From contig NZ_NPIB01000007.1 of the NCBI RefSeq assembly GCF_002849605.1, positions 101,388 through 165,387 on the forward strand: 64,000 nt of DNA, read 5' to 3'. The position numbers were made by a program, and so were the translations under genes. Below the pieces are notes generated by a model. It worked only from the letters and a program-made list of their open reading frames with translations, searched no databases and was not told the DNA's origin. Each line of letters opens with the position of its first letter. Position 1 is the stretch's first letter. Below are positions 44,395 through 54,146 of this stretch, one piece after another. The DNA comes from Photobacterium carnosum. GTDB lineage: Bacteria > Pseudomonadota > Gammaproteobacteria > Enterobacterales > Vibrionaceae.

Positions 44395-46839
44395 ATGAAG
44401 ATACGTTCAATAGCATTATTAGTCACCTCTGCATTAAGTTTAATGGGCTGTAAAAGTGATGGTACATTGGAGAATCAATCACCGATTGATCCTAATATTG
44501 CTGCAAGCTTGAATGCTGAAACAAAAATAAACTTTGACCTTTTGTCTGCCAATAAAACGCTAATATTACCAACCTATTTAGCGATGGATGCTCAAGACGG
44601 CACCCTTGCAACAGAAGCGATGGCGCAAGATAAAACCAATACCTCAGATCCATTAGTTGCCATGGGACAAACCGACGGTTGGAGTACGACTCAACCTATT
44701 ACGATCAATTTTATAGGTAAAGCTCTTGATCCTACACCAGCGGCGACTAGCTTTTATTTAATCAAAGGGACTCCAACTGATCCTAATAATGTCACTCAGT
44801 TAACCCAATCAACGGATGGTAAGCATGGTGATTTTAAGCTCAAGGTATTAGGCAATAGTTTAATCGTCACTCTTTTAAAACCGTTAGATCCTGCTAGTAA
44901 CTATATGTATGCCGTTACTGATGATTTAAAAGATGTGAATGGTCAGGCTGTTGGTATGAGTAATTCATACGCTTTATTAAAATCGAATAATCTGCCACCA
45001 GCACCTGCATTATTACCTGCTCAAAAGATCACTCACGCCACAGAAGAAGCTTTCCATGGTATTGTGCAAAAACGCGATATTATCTTCTCATCATGGTTTA
45101 CGACATTATCATCTGGTGATGTGTTATTTGCAGCGAAGATGGCAACAGAAGAAGCCATAAATGCTGGTGCTCACAACGTATGGCAAGGTTCTGCTATTGC
45201 AAATTCTGTAAAACAAAATGAATTAGACAAACTATTTACATTCTCTTTAGATCTAGACAAAGACGGTAAATATAAAGAAGTAGTAGACGGTAAAATTAAT
45301 ATTTACTCTGGTAAGATTTCCTTACCTTATTACTTAGATATTCGTGCTAACAAATTTATGAATACCCCTTGGCAAAGTGGTATGCCAAGCCTTGCTAAGA
45401 TTAAATATGTATTAAGCAATGGTAGTAATGCGGATAAAGCGACGATTTTAGCTCAATTAGCCGCTGCGAAAGTAACACTAACCGACATGGCGCAAGTGGC
45501 GACAAACCCACAAGTGCAAATTAAAGTACTCACTCTATTAATGGGTAAAAAGCTATTTTTAGCCAATGGCAACCAACTTGACCCTGAACGTCTAATTACT
45601 CGCTACAGTGCTATACCTGAACTTAAATCAGTGCAGACGATTGATTACACTTTAGTCTTACCAAACAGTAAAAAATGTCAGACTCTTGGTGCTAATGATG
45701 TCACTATTTTCCAACATGGTATTACCGCAGATAAGAGTGTATTAACCACACACAGTGATGGTTTACCCTCTTTAGCAGAAAAATTAGTTGGGGATCAATG
45801 CCGCGCAATTTTTGCCATAAACCAACCACTTCATGGTACCGATCGTGGTATTAATATCACAAATAAAAGTGGCGTAACGGTATATAAAAATGCAGCAATA
45901 GATCCATCAATGTATTTAAATCTTGAAAACTTAACCGTTGCACGTGATAACTTACGTCAAAGTACGATTGATGTAGTGAACCTTAGAGCATCTATTGGTA
46001 AATTATTCAGCACAATAAAACAAAAACAGCTGGATAATAACTCCGCATCATCACCACTTGATATGTTAAATCCTAATAGCGGTGTTAGTTTTGCGGGTCA
46101 TTCATTAGGCGCAATCGTTGGTACTAATGTCGGTAATATTGCCAACCGTCCAACAATGAACCCAGCGTTTGATAAACAATACTTTGAAATAAACAAACTG
46201 GCATTAGCAAACCCTGGGGCCGAGATCCCTTACCTACTATTAAACTCAGGCAGTTTTGGTGGTCTTCTAAAAGCAGGGGTTCTACAAAGTTCAGTATCTA
46301 ATCCAGCACAAATAACGCCAGACGTAATTGAAACAGGTAAATTTCTACAAGCACTGAATGTTTGTTATGTCGCTCAAGATAATAAGCACAAAGATTTGAA
46401 CAAATGTTATGTTGATAACATTACAGCGATTAAAGATAACAACCCAAGTTTATTCGCTAAATGGACAGAGACTTACGTTAAGTTCGCTTATGCCGCCCAA
46501 ACAGTAATGGATCCAGTTGATCCGATTAACCTTGCTGATGGTATTCCGTCTTCTGTCCCTGTCTATGTGCAAATGGTTAAAGGTGATAGTACGATTCCAA
46601 ATATTACTACGCCAAACAACCTGCCTTACTCACCGTTCACCGGTACTGAACCACTGATTAAGCAATTAGATTTAGCATTAAACAATGCAACTAAAGGTTG
46701 GAAAGAATATACACCAGGCAGCCATACATCATTACTCGATGTCACGATGCCAACAGCAAGTGACAGCTTTACCATTGAAGCGTCTAAAACAACAACAAAG
46801 AGTATGCAAAAAGATATGGCTGATTTTTTAAATAAATAA
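44395..46839 (+). CDS. volA: Surface lipoprotein lysophospholipase VolA
   Basis: An 814-residue lipoprotein. The signal peptide ends with the lipobox LMGC (Cys19), so it is lipid-anchored, and in V. cholerae it is surface exposed. The lipase nucleophile elbow is GHSLG with Ser570. The family (VolA/Pla-1/cef extracellular lipase) has the long N-terminal region with ITINFIGKALDP and LKPLDPASNYMYAVTDDLKD, as seen at about 100-190. It cleaves lysophosphatidylcholine to free fatty acid and glycerophosphocholine. AGGAA precedes the ATG. Cotranscribed with fadL. Confidence 0.93.
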   Translation: MKIRSIALLVTSALSLMGCKSDGTLENQSPIDPNIAASLNAETKINFDLLSANKTLILPTYLAMDAQDGTLATEAMAQDKTNTSDPLVAMGQTDGWSTTQPITINFIGKALDPTPAATSFYLIKGTPTDPNNVTQLTQSTDGKHGDFKLKVLGNSLIVTLLKPLDPASNYMYAVTDDLKDVNGQAVGMSNSYALLKSNNLPPAPALLPAQKITHATEEAFHGIVQKRDIIFSSWFTTLSSGDVLFAAKMATEEAINAGAHNVWQGSAIANSVKQNELDKLFTFSLDLDKDGKYKEVVDGKINIYSGKISLPYYLDIRANKFMNTPWQSGMPSLAKIKYVLSNGSNADKATILAQLAAAKVTLTDMAQVATNPQVQIKVLTLLMGKKLFLANGNQLDPERLITRYSAIPELKSVQTIDYTLVLPNSKKCQTLGANDVTIFQHGITADKSVLTTHSDGLPSLAEKLVGDQCRAIFAINQPLHGTDRGINITNKSGVTVYKNAAIDPSMYLNLENLTVARDNLRQSTIDVVNLRASIGKLFSTIKQKQLDNNSASSPLDMLNPNSGVSFAGHSLGAIVGTNVGNIANRPTMNPAFDKQYFEINKLALANPGAEIPYLLLNSGSFGGLLKAGVLQSSVSNPAQITPDVIETGKFLQALNVCYVAQDNKHKDLNKCYVDNITAIKDNNPSLFAKWTETYVKFAYAAQTVMDPVDPINLADGIPSSVPVYVQMVKGDSTIPNITTPNNLPYSPFTGTEPLIKQLDLALNNATKGWKEYTPGSHTSLLDVTMPTASDSFTIEASKTTTKSMQKDMADFLNK

Positions 46840-46851
46840 TCTAGCCTAACA

Positions 46852-46902
46852 AAAAGCCTTGATAATCTTGTTTATACCACGCAAGTTATCAAGGCTTTAT
46901 TT
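46852..46902. terminator. Bidirectional terminator
   Basis: AAAGCCTTGATAA (46853-46865) and TTATCAAGGCTTT (46886-46898), 13 bp perfect, between convergent volA and the patatin gene. Confidence 0.88.
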
Positions 46903-46927
46903 TATGTGTTTTTTTTATGTAATTGAC

Positions 46928-48142
46928 CTAACGCAAATGCTGCATCAAACTGGTCTTTTGATTCAATAACTGTGAAAAAGACGTCACAAACTGCTCACCA
47001 ATTTGTTTTCCCTGCTGGTAATCAAGCTCTAAATCTTCATAACTACTTAATAACGCACTACTATTTAATGCCTTCTCAGGTGCAATTTGAATAACCTGCA
47101 ACCCTTGCGGTGGATTCACTAAAAAATCATTCACATCACGATAAGTATGATGATAACGCGCTAACATTTCTAATATTTCAGAGTTTGTTCCCTGCCCTGT
47201 TAACGCTATGAGTCGCTCAACATTTAACTGTGAAAACCAACCTTTTTTAGATATCGATTTATTTACTAATCCAGTCTCTTGAGAATCGTTAGTTTCATCA
47301 TTCCAATAATGTTGTCGCCATTGTTCAAATCGCTGGCTCAACTCTTGATGAATATTTTTAATTTTATCAACTGACTCATTCAAACTTAACTTATCAATAT
47401 AATAAGGTAATTGAATTTCAATGTTTTCCCGCCAATCATCAAAAATACCCCGTCCATTATTATCGCTACTGTCTGTATCGCTATACTCTAGTGGCTCAGT
47501 ACGGATAACCACCACTAAATCAGCACCACGTCGCCATGCTTCTTTAACAGGAATTGCCGCACTCACGCCACCATCAACCCATTGAAGCTCATCCATATTG
47601 ACAGGTTGATTATAAAGCAGAGGAATCGCACACGATGCTAACAGCACATCTTGCCAATCTTGTTGGTACATTGGCAAATAATAATCTTGCAGAGTATCTT
47701 TACGGGTCGCACATGCGAGTGCAGTTCGACACATTAATGTTTTGTGCGCGGTTGCAACATCGAGAGGATATAGCCCAGAGGATGACACTTGCTGTAACGC
47801 CCACTCCAAGTTCATCGGCTGTTGCTTGCTAAGGTATTTATAAAGATTAAAAAATTTATCATCCATCGATACATCACGAATAAAATGATAACCAAATCTC
47901 GGTTGACGGCTAATAAAAGAAGATAAATTGAGCGCACCGGCAGAAGTACCAATATACAACTCAAATGGATCAAATTGATGATCAAGAAAGCTATCAAGCA
48001 CACCAGCAGAAAATATACCCCGTTGGCCGCCTCCTTGAACAATTAATGCTATTTTTTTATTCGATGTAGTGTTAAGCATCAAAGAAAAATCAGCGACCGA
48101 TTTTTCATTAAAATCACGTAAACTAAACGGAAGATAATTCAT
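46928..48142 (-). CDS. Patatin-like phospholipase (YjjU type)
   Basis: A 404-residue cytosolic patatin. IALIVQGGGQRGIFSAGVLD (about 31-50) has the GGGxRG oxyanion motif, YIGTSAGALN (about 62-71) has the Ser nucleophile and WVDGGVSAAIP has the catalytic Asp. The plan resembles E. coli YjjU. An acidic insertion (about 225-305, Ser/Asp/Asn rich) is specific to this protein. The position next to fadL-volA makes a lipid role plausible but it is convergent with them. AGGGAG is just before the ATG. Confidence 0.9.
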   Translation of the reverse strand: MNYLPFSLRDFNEKSVADFSLMLNTTSNKKIALIVQGGGQRGIFSAGVLDSFLDHQFDPFELYIGTSAGALNLSSFISRQPRFGYHFIRDVSMDDKFFNLYKYLSKQQPMNLEWALQQVSSSGLYPLDVATAHKTLMCRTALACATRKDTLQDYYLPMYQQDWQDVLLASCAIPLLYNQPVNMDELQWVDGGVSAAIPVKEAWRRGADLVVVIRTEPLEYSDTDSSDNNGRGIFDDWRENIEIQLPYYIDKLSLNESVDKIKNIHQELSQRFEQWRQHYWNDETNDSQETGLVNKSISKKGWFSQLNVERLIALTGQGTNSEILEMLARYHHTYRDVNDFLVNPPQGLQVIQIAPEKALNSSALLSSYEDLELDYQQGKQIGEQFVTSFSQLLNQKTSLMQHLR

Positions 48143-48276
48143 TGCTTCTCCCTGTTAAATATGTAAACCAACATACGTTACTATATCTAAGAGAGTAGAA
48201 TATACAACTCGTACATACCAACAGGCAATAATGCTAAAAAATATTATTACATTAACTAATAATGCAGTGTCAATTA

Positions 48277-48366
48277 CTATGCATGTACAACAATAATTCC
48301 ATAGCCTGCTAATGCGAAAAGTATGATAGTTACTGTTATTAGCGTAATTTTAAATTCAATATTCAT
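48277..48366 (-). CDS. 29-residue membrane protein resembling CydH/YnhF
   Basis: Too short for ordinary gene calling. ATG at 48366, AGAGGG 8 nt upstream, TAG at 48277. It begins MNIEFKITLITVTIILFAL and ends in a short tail with His. Length (29), the Lys at position 6 followed by a single hydrophobic helix with Leu-x-Thr, and the small tail with His resemble E. coli YnhF/CydH, an accessory subunit of cytochrome bd-I. About six identities over 28 residues, so orthology is not proven. It stands alone; no cyd genes are in the window. Confidence 0.5.
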   Translation of the reverse strand: MNIEFKITLITVTIILFALAGYGIIVVHA

Positions 48367-48590
48367 AATAAAGCCCTCTTATAATACGGAACATAACATT
48401 ACCTTAAGTCTTGTTCAGGTTGTTACTAAAAGCAATATGAATTGCGATCATTACGACAATACTCACACAATACATTATCGCCAATAAAGAAAACTTTTCA
48501 TTATGCTACACTATGCAAATAAACAGTTTTTTTATATTCTATGTAAGATTATAATCTACTGATTATATAGCTTATTTTATAGGGAAAATA
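48367..48590. other. Divergent spacer before the DUF2860 gene
   Basis: About 220 bp between the small membrane ORF (-) and the DUF2860 gene (+). TATGTAAGATTATAAT (about 48539-48554) could be a -10 region for the latter. Nothing else. Confidence 0.35.
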
Positions 48591-49583
48591 ATGAAACCAT
48601 TACTCACTGTCAGCTTAATTGCTACGACAATAATCTCCACCACGGCACTGGCAAAACCCGTCGATTGGACGCCTGGAATTGGCGGTGATGTTTCTTTCAT
48701 GGTTGGCTACAGTAAATCTAACTCACAGTTTAATAGTGATAATCACACTACACCAAATCTAAATAGTAGCGGTGACGATCAAAATAAAATGTTCGTTGCC
48801 CCTATTGGTAGCCTCAGTTACACCTTTAATGATGGTGATAAACAACTCTATTTTGGTACTAACCGTTCTGATATTGCTCTTGGTCGGTTTCATGTTGATA
48901 TAGGTTATCGACAAAAGTTTGCTGATAGCTCAATGCTAACCCTGAGCTATATACCCGGTGTACTGACTCAAAAAACATGGCAAGATCCTTACCTACAAGA
49001 TGTAGAACGCAGTAAAACAAAAACCAGCATTAATGCATTTAGCATCAAGCTTAACAACATTCGTGGTTCTCGTTTTTCTGGTCAAGTTGCCTACGGTAAA
49101 TTTAGTGTTGATCATGAACGTAGTGGCAACGATCCTTTACTTTCGCTGACTGTCAACGAACAAGCCACTCTAAATCGTAATGCTAACGTTCTTTATACTG
49201 AAGCCTCTTATACGAAACCATTTAGTCGTAGTTTAATTCTACGAACCTCTCTTAATTTCACTAATATTGATGCTGAGGGTAATGCCATGCGTAATAATAT
49301 GTATGGTGTAGCCGCGACTATTATTCAGTTATTACCTCAATCAAGCTTTGCATTTACTTTAAATTACAAAAGAGCATTATTTGACTTAGCTAATCCCGTA
49401 TTTAATAAAAAACAACAAGATAATAAATTCGGAGCATTCTTAGCGTATGAATATAACCAACCCTTTAATTGGAAGAACTGGGGTTTAGTTTCTCTCGTCG
49501 GTTATAACTCAACACAATCAAATATAAACTTTTATGATAGTAACGAGATGTTAGTTAGTATCGGTTTAAATTATAAATTCTAA
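48591..49583 (+). CDS. DUF2860-family outer-membrane beta-barrel protein
   Basis: A 330-residue protein with a signal peptide (about 21 residues ending ALA-K) and a barrel-like alternating pattern ending in a terminal Phe (GLNYKF). The mature start WTPGIGGDVSFMVGYSKSNSQFN (in pieces) is the DUF2860 hallmark, common in Vibrionaceae. Function unknown; perhaps a channel. AGGGAA is the ribosome site. It is flanked by panP downstream (151 bp). Confidence 0.8.
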   Translation: MKPLLTVSLIATTIISTTALAKPVDWTPGIGGDVSFMVGYSKSNSQFNSDNHTTPNLNSSGDDQNKMFVAPIGSLSYTFNDGDKQLYFGTNRSDIALGRFHVDIGYRQKFADSSMLTLSYIPGVLTQKTWQDPYLQDVERSKTKTSINAFSIKLNNIRGSRFSGQVAYGKFSVDHERSGNDPLLSLTVNEQATLNRNANVLYTEASYTKPFSRSLILRTSLNFTNIDAEGNAMRNNMYGVAATIIQLLPQSSFAFTLNYKRALFDLANPVFNKKQQDNKFGAFLAYEYNQPFNWKNWGLVSLVGYNSTQSNINFYDSNEMLVSIGLNYKF

Positions 49584-49734
49584 TAACAACATAATAAATA
49601 ATGGCACTCTTTAATTAATGGATTTCATTTGAAGTGATTACATTTTGACCATATCGAAATAATTCGAGACATCATTCAAAATATCGATTAGATTAACGAT
49701 ACTTTGCCAACGTTATGGAAACGTTAAATAAATT

Positions 49735-51387
49735 ATGGCGGCTAATAATCGTACTGCAGATGCATCCCTAGAATCTTTGCATCGCATTTTTACTATACCA
49801 GAAGCACCTGATTCAACTTTGGGATCCATCGAAAAAGAGCTTTCTGAAAACCTCAATGAATTTCTGCGAACCCATATCGCAGCAATCGAAAAACCCTTAG
49901 CTGAAATTGAAAAAGATTTCTCTAATCCGAATATTCCGGAAGTTCCTTCTTTTGTTTCTGAACATACCCAATTCTTATTAAATAAACTTGTCGCCCAATC
50001 AGTTCATACTGCTGCGCCTACGTTTATCGGTCACATGACCTCTGCACTACCCTATTTCATGATGCCTTTGTCTAAGATCATGATCGCGCTAAACCAAAAC
50101 CTCGTAAAAATAGAAACATCAAAAGCATTTACACCACTAGAACGTCAAGTTTTAGGTATGCTTCATAAGTTAATATTTAATCAAAATGAAAGTTTCTACC
50201 AACAATGGATGCACAGTGCTGACCATTCTTTAGGCGCTTTTTGTTCCGGTGGCACCATCGCCAATATCACCGCATTATGGGTTGCTCGTAATACAGTATT
50301 ACAACCTGATGGTGATTTCACGGGTGTAGGACAACAAGGTTTACTGCGAGCAATGAAGCACTATGGTTATGATGATCTTGCTATTCTCGTATCAGAACGT
50401 GGACACTATTCTCTTAAAAAAGCAGCAGATGTTTTAGGTATCGGCAGAGATAGCCTTATTGCCATAAAAACTGATGATAATAATCGTATTGATCTTGATG
50501 AATTACAAATCACACTCGATATTTTAAAACAGAAAAATATTAAACCCTTTGCGATTATTGGGATTGCAGGTACCACAGAAACGGGCAATATCGACCCCCT
50601 TGATCAGCTTGCAGATATTGCGGCCGAACACCAATGTCACTTCCATGTTGATGCGGCTTGGGGCGGTGCTACTTTAATGTCAAATAAATATCGTCATTTA
50701 TTGAAAGGGATTGAACGCGCAGACTCAATTACTATCGATGCCCATAAGCAGCTCTATATTCCAATGGGTGCTGGCATGGTGATCTTTAAAAATCCAGAAT
50801 TAATGAGTGCAATTGAGCATCATGCTGAATATATTCTTCGAGAAGGTTCAAAAGATTTAGGCAGTCATACACTTGAAGGATCACGCAGTGGTATGGCGAT
50901 GTTACTGTTTGCGAGTCTGAATATTATTAGTCGCCCTGGCTATGAATTATTGATCAATAACAGCATTGAAAAAGCCGCTTACTTTGCACAATGTATTAAA
51001 CAGCACCCTGATTTTGAGTTAGTTACTGAACCTGAATTATGCCTACTGACTTACCGCTTTGTTCCCAAAAACACACAACAAGCATTACAACAAGCAACCC
51101 CAGCACAACGTGAAATATTGCTAGAGCTGTTAAATGATCTCACCCAATTTATTCAAAAACGCCAACGAGAATCAGGTAAATCATTTGTATCACGTACGCG
51201 TATTACCCCTGAAAAGTGGCAACGAAAAGCAACGACTGTGTTTCGGGTTGTGCTAGCAAATCCTCTAACAACCACTGAAATTCTAGAAAATGTCCTTATT
51301 GAGCAACAACAACTTGCACAACAAAGCACTATTAGCCTGCCTAAAATCATTAAATTGACTGAAAAAATACTAGAAAAAAGAATTTAA
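49735..51387 (+). CDS. panP: PLP-dependent aspartate 1-decarboxylase PanP
   Basis: A 550-residue group II decarboxylase. HVDAAWGGATLMS (about 303-315) has the PLP-contacting Asp. SITIDAHKQLYIPMGAG (about 330-346) has the PLP lysine in HK. CSGGTIANITALWVARN (about 175-191) is the phosphate-binding region. The length and N-terminal MAANNRTADASLESLHRIF type fit PanP of Vibrio, which makes beta-alanine for pantothenate in place of PanD. There is no strong ribosome site. Confidence 0.9.
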   Translation: MAANNRTADASLESLHRIFTIPEAPDSTLGSIEKELSENLNEFLRTHIAAIEKPLAEIEKDFSNPNIPEVPSFVSEHTQFLLNKLVAQSVHTAAPTFIGHMTSALPYFMMPLSKIMIALNQNLVKIETSKAFTPLERQVLGMLHKLIFNQNESFYQQWMHSADHSLGAFCSGGTIANITALWVARNTVLQPDGDFTGVGQQGLLRAMKHYGYDDLAILVSERGHYSLKKAADVLGIGRDSLIAIKTDDNNRIDLDELQITLDILKQKNIKPFAIIGIAGTTETGNIDPLDQLADIAAEHQCHFHVDAAWGGATLMSNKYRHLLKGIERADSITIDAHKQLYIPMGAGMVIFKNPELMSAIEHHAEYILREGSKDLGSHTLEGSRSGMAMLLFASLNIISRPGYELLINNSIEKAAYFAQCIKQHPDFELVTEPELCLLTYRFVPKNTQQALQQATPAQREILLELLNDLTQFIQKRQRESGKSFVSRTRITPEKWQRKATTVFRVVLANPLTTTEILENVLIEQQQLAQQSTISLPKIIKLTEKILEKRI

Positions 51388-51877
51388 AACGATATATAAG
51401 GCGCTTATATCTATACGGTATTTTCTTAAAATTAACGGCATATCGCATTTTTTGCCATTTCATTGGTTTTAATTAGCGTAAATGCCTCATTCGATATATG
51501 ACTATTTTATGAATAAATCACAACTTAACTATGAACAGTGAATGATTGTAGTATGAATAGCATCACCAAAAAGCATTATTTACCTTTATTAATATTCACT
51601 CACTTACACATTGAAAGTATCAATTTAAGGTAAAATAAATTTTACAAGGGAATATAGCTCAAAATACATGTTCATAAGATTTCATTTTTCAATGTCATTG
51701 CTGCAAATATGTTTCACCAAGTGTCCGTAAATCATTTTTATAGTTTCTGTAATGTTACAAAACGGTCTTGGTATTAATAATAATTCTCAATACGCGATTT
51801 TGTTCCATTTTGACCCAAAAAAATATTTCAATGAATCATGATATAAATCAAAAAATCGCCCAAATAGCGTTCAAAAA
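51388..51877. other. Intergenic region between panP and torR
   Basis: About 490 bp, AT-rich, between convergent genes. A single tor-box-like ATGTTCATAA occurs at 51668-51677. A small RNA reading into the terminator at 51878 is conceivable but no clear promoter is seen. Confidence 0.35.
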
Positions 51878-51911
51878 AAATGCCCTATTCTTTTCAAATA
51901 GGGCATTTTTA
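51878..51911. terminator. Terminator of torR (bidirectional)
   Basis: ATGCCCTATT (51880-51889) and AATAGGGCAT (51897-51906), with eight T on the minus strand and five on the plus. Confidence 0.9.
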
Positions 51912-51974
51912 TGTCAATTTATGTCATAACTATTTTATTGAGACAACGTTTTTCTGACCCAAACAAGACTACTA

Positions 51975-52688
51975 TCAGTCGCCAGCAAACATATATCCTT
52001 CGCCATGGACGGTAACAAAAATCTGTGGGTTCTTCGGATCAAGTTCCATTTTAGAACGCATTCTACGAATTAAAACATCAATAGTTCGGTCATTCGGCGC
52101 TTCAACACGGTGGCTTAGCATGTTCAAAATACGTTCACGGCTTAGCACTACATTTGGGTGTGAAGAGAACGCAACTAACAGCTCATATTCAGCCTTAGTT
52201 AACTTCACTGGAAGACCGTTATGTGTCAGTGCGCGTTTATTAATATCAAACTGCCATTCACCAAAACGAATGATGTTATCTTCCTGCATTTCAACCATCG
52301 TTTCATCACGCGCTTTTTCTACTAACGTCATGCGCCATAACAAATTTTTCACTCGAACTAATAGCTCTCGCAATTCAAAAGGCTTAGTTACATAATCGTC
52401 TGCGCCCATTTCTAGACCAACAATTCTATCAATACTATCGGTACGTCCAGTCACCAAAATAATACCTACTTCAGAACGGCTACGAAGCTCACGAGTTAGC
52501 ATTAAGCCATCTTCGCCAGGTAGGTTAATATCAAGCATTACAAGGTTGATTTTTTCCGTTGCCATTATCTCGCGCATCTGTGCGCCACTGTCTGCTTGGC
52601 TTACCTTGTATCCTTCATTCTCAAAATACCCAACCAATTTTGTGCGGGTAACAATTTCATCTTCTACAACAAGTATGTGATGGGTCAT
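51975..52688 (-). CDS. torR: TMAO response regulator TorR
   Basis: A 237-residue OmpR/PhoB-type response regulator. The receiver domain (1-120) has acidic VVEDE, phosphoacceptor Asp in LVMLDINLPGEDG (about 53) and K in YVTKPFELRELL. The winged-helix C-terminal domain ends DRTIDVLIRRMRSKM then VHGEGYMF. RSEVGIILVTGRTDSIDRIVGLEMGADDYV matches E. coli TorR more closely than ArcA, and the divergent torC supports it. The sensor TorS and the binding protein TorT are not in the window. Confidence 0.93.
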   Translation of the reverse strand: MTHHILVVEDEIVTRTKLVGYFENEGYKVSQADSGAQMREIMATEKINLVMLDINLPGEDGLMLTRELRSRSEVGIILVTGRTDSIDRIVGLEMGADDYVTKPFELRELLVRVKNLLWRMTLVEKARDETMVEMQEDNIIRFGEWQFDINKRALTHNGLPVKLTKAEYELLVAFSSHPNVVLSRERILNMLSHRVEAPNDRTIDVLIRRMRSKMELDPKNPQIFVTVHGEGYMFAGD

Positions 52689-52742
52689 GTCGTTCTCTTT
52701 TTAGTTTTTGGCTTTCTTGCTGAACGGTAGCACAAACTAAGA

Positions 52743-52805
52743 CCATTCACAATTTGTCATAACTCTGCCTTGGCTATTCATTCGTAGCGTTAACCTTATT
52801 CATAT
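52743..52805 (+). promoter_or_regulatory. tor-box-like repeats in the torR-torC spacer
   Basis: Compared with the CTGTTCATAT decamer recognised by TorR, TTATTCATAT (52796-52805) matches 8 of 10, CTATTCATTC (52774-52783) 7 of 10 and CCATTCACAA (52743-52752) 6 of 10, all in one orientation. Likely TorR sites for torCA activation. Confidence 0.55.
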
Positions 52806-52886
52806 CGTAACAATAAGATTACCTCATAAAATTTTAACCGTCACCGTAGCCTACGGTGAGCATTCTTTTAAATGGAATCTTTCAAA

Positions 52887-54053
52887 ATGAAAAAAATTTG
52901 GCAGATGTTGACGAAACCAAGCAGCAAGTACTCAATTCTTGCTCTGGTGCTTGTTGGTATTGGTATCGCCGTGAGTGGCATTTTTGCTGTGCACAAAGGT
53001 TTTGAACATGCATCAACCAATGAATTCTGTGTTGGTTGTCATACCATGCAGCAAAACTATGAAGAGTATACCCAATCTGTACACTTCAAAAATGCTTCAG
53101 GTGTTCGTGCTGACTGTGTTGACTGTCACCAACCGAAAGATTTAGTCGGTATGATAGAAACTAAGTTAATGGCATCAAAAGATGTGTATAACCAGTTTAT
53201 TACCAAGAAAATCGATACGCCTGAAAAATTTGAAGAGCACCGTTTAGAATTGGCTCAAATGGTTTGGAAACGCATGGAAAAACAAAACTCAAGCACATGT
53301 AAGAGTTGCCATAACTATTCTGCTATGGACCATGCTAAGCAATCACCTGCCGCTGCTGCTGCAATGACAGAAGCAGCGTCAAAAGACATGAACTGTATTG
53401 AATGTCACAAAGGTATTGCACACGAACTGCCAAACATGGCAGGTGGTTTCCAGAAAGATTTCCAAGGGCTACAAGCCGAAGCAACCTCTCAAGGTGCAAC
53501 GGCTGAGAAACTTTACTCATTAGGTGAGAAAGATATCTTTGCAACTGATGATCCAAAAGGTAAATCAGAAGGTAAATTATTACCGGCTTCTGAAGTCACC
53601 GTACTTGAACGCAAAGGCGACATGCTAAAAGTTGAAGTTAACGGCTGGTTAGAAAAAGCAGGTAAAGGTCGTGTAATGACTGAGTACATGGGCAAGCGTG
53701 TCTTTAAGGCAACTATCCGTGGCGAAGTGAAAGCGAACGAGAAAATCATTAAAGAAGAAACTGATCCTGCAACTAACATTGTATGGCAGAACATCAGCGT
53801 TCAAGGTTGGGTTACTAAATCAGACATGATTGATAGTATTAAACCAATCTGGAACTACGCAGAAGATATGTACGCGTCTACATGTAACGCTTGTCATGCG
53901 GCGCCTGATCCTGGCCATTTTACTGCAAATGGCTGGATCGCAAGTCTGAAAGCCATGAGCTCTTACTACCGTCTGACTAAAACTGAAGAACGCACACTAC
54001 TTAAATATCTTCAGAACCATGGCAGCGATACCGGTAGTACTGGCGCGCATTAA
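52887..54053 (+). CDS. torC: Pentaheme c-type cytochrome TorC
   Basis: A 388-residue NapC/NirT-family quinol dehydrogenase. One N-terminal anchor helix (about 17-36) precedes four CxxCH heme sites, CVGCH (48-52), CVDCH (77-81), CKSCH and CIECH, in the NapC-like domain. A fifth, CNACH, is in the C-terminal domain (about 340). It passes electrons from menaquinol to periplasmic TorA. Met6 of the longest frame was chosen because MKKIWQMLTKPSSKYS aligns with E. coli TorC; the ATG at 52872 is the alternative. torA follows after 93 bp. Confidence 0.95.
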   Translation: MKKIWQMLTKPSSKYSILALVLVGIGIAVSGIFAVHKGFEHASTNEFCVGCHTMQQNYEEYTQSVHFKNASGVRADCVDCHQPKDLVGMIETKLMASKDVYNQFITKKIDTPEKFEEHRLELAQMVWKRMEKQNSSTCKSCHNYSAMDHAKQSPAAAAAMTEAASKDMNCIECHKGIAHELPNMAGGFQKDFQGLQAEATSQGATAEKLYSLGEKDIFATDDPKGKSEGKLLPASEVTVLERKGDMLKVEVNGWLEKAGKGRVMTEYMGKRVFKATIRGEVKANEKIIKEETDPATNIVWQNISVQGWVTKSDMIDSIKPIWNYAEDMYASTCNACHAAPDPGHFTANGWIASLKAMSSYYRLTKTEERTLLKYLQNHGSDTGSTGAH

Positions 54054-54146
54054 TCCAGCGCACCAATAAACGATTAAATGATAGGCGGGTGATAACGGTT
54101 ATCCCCGCCCCATCGATAAAAATTAAAGTTTAAGGATTCTCCAACT

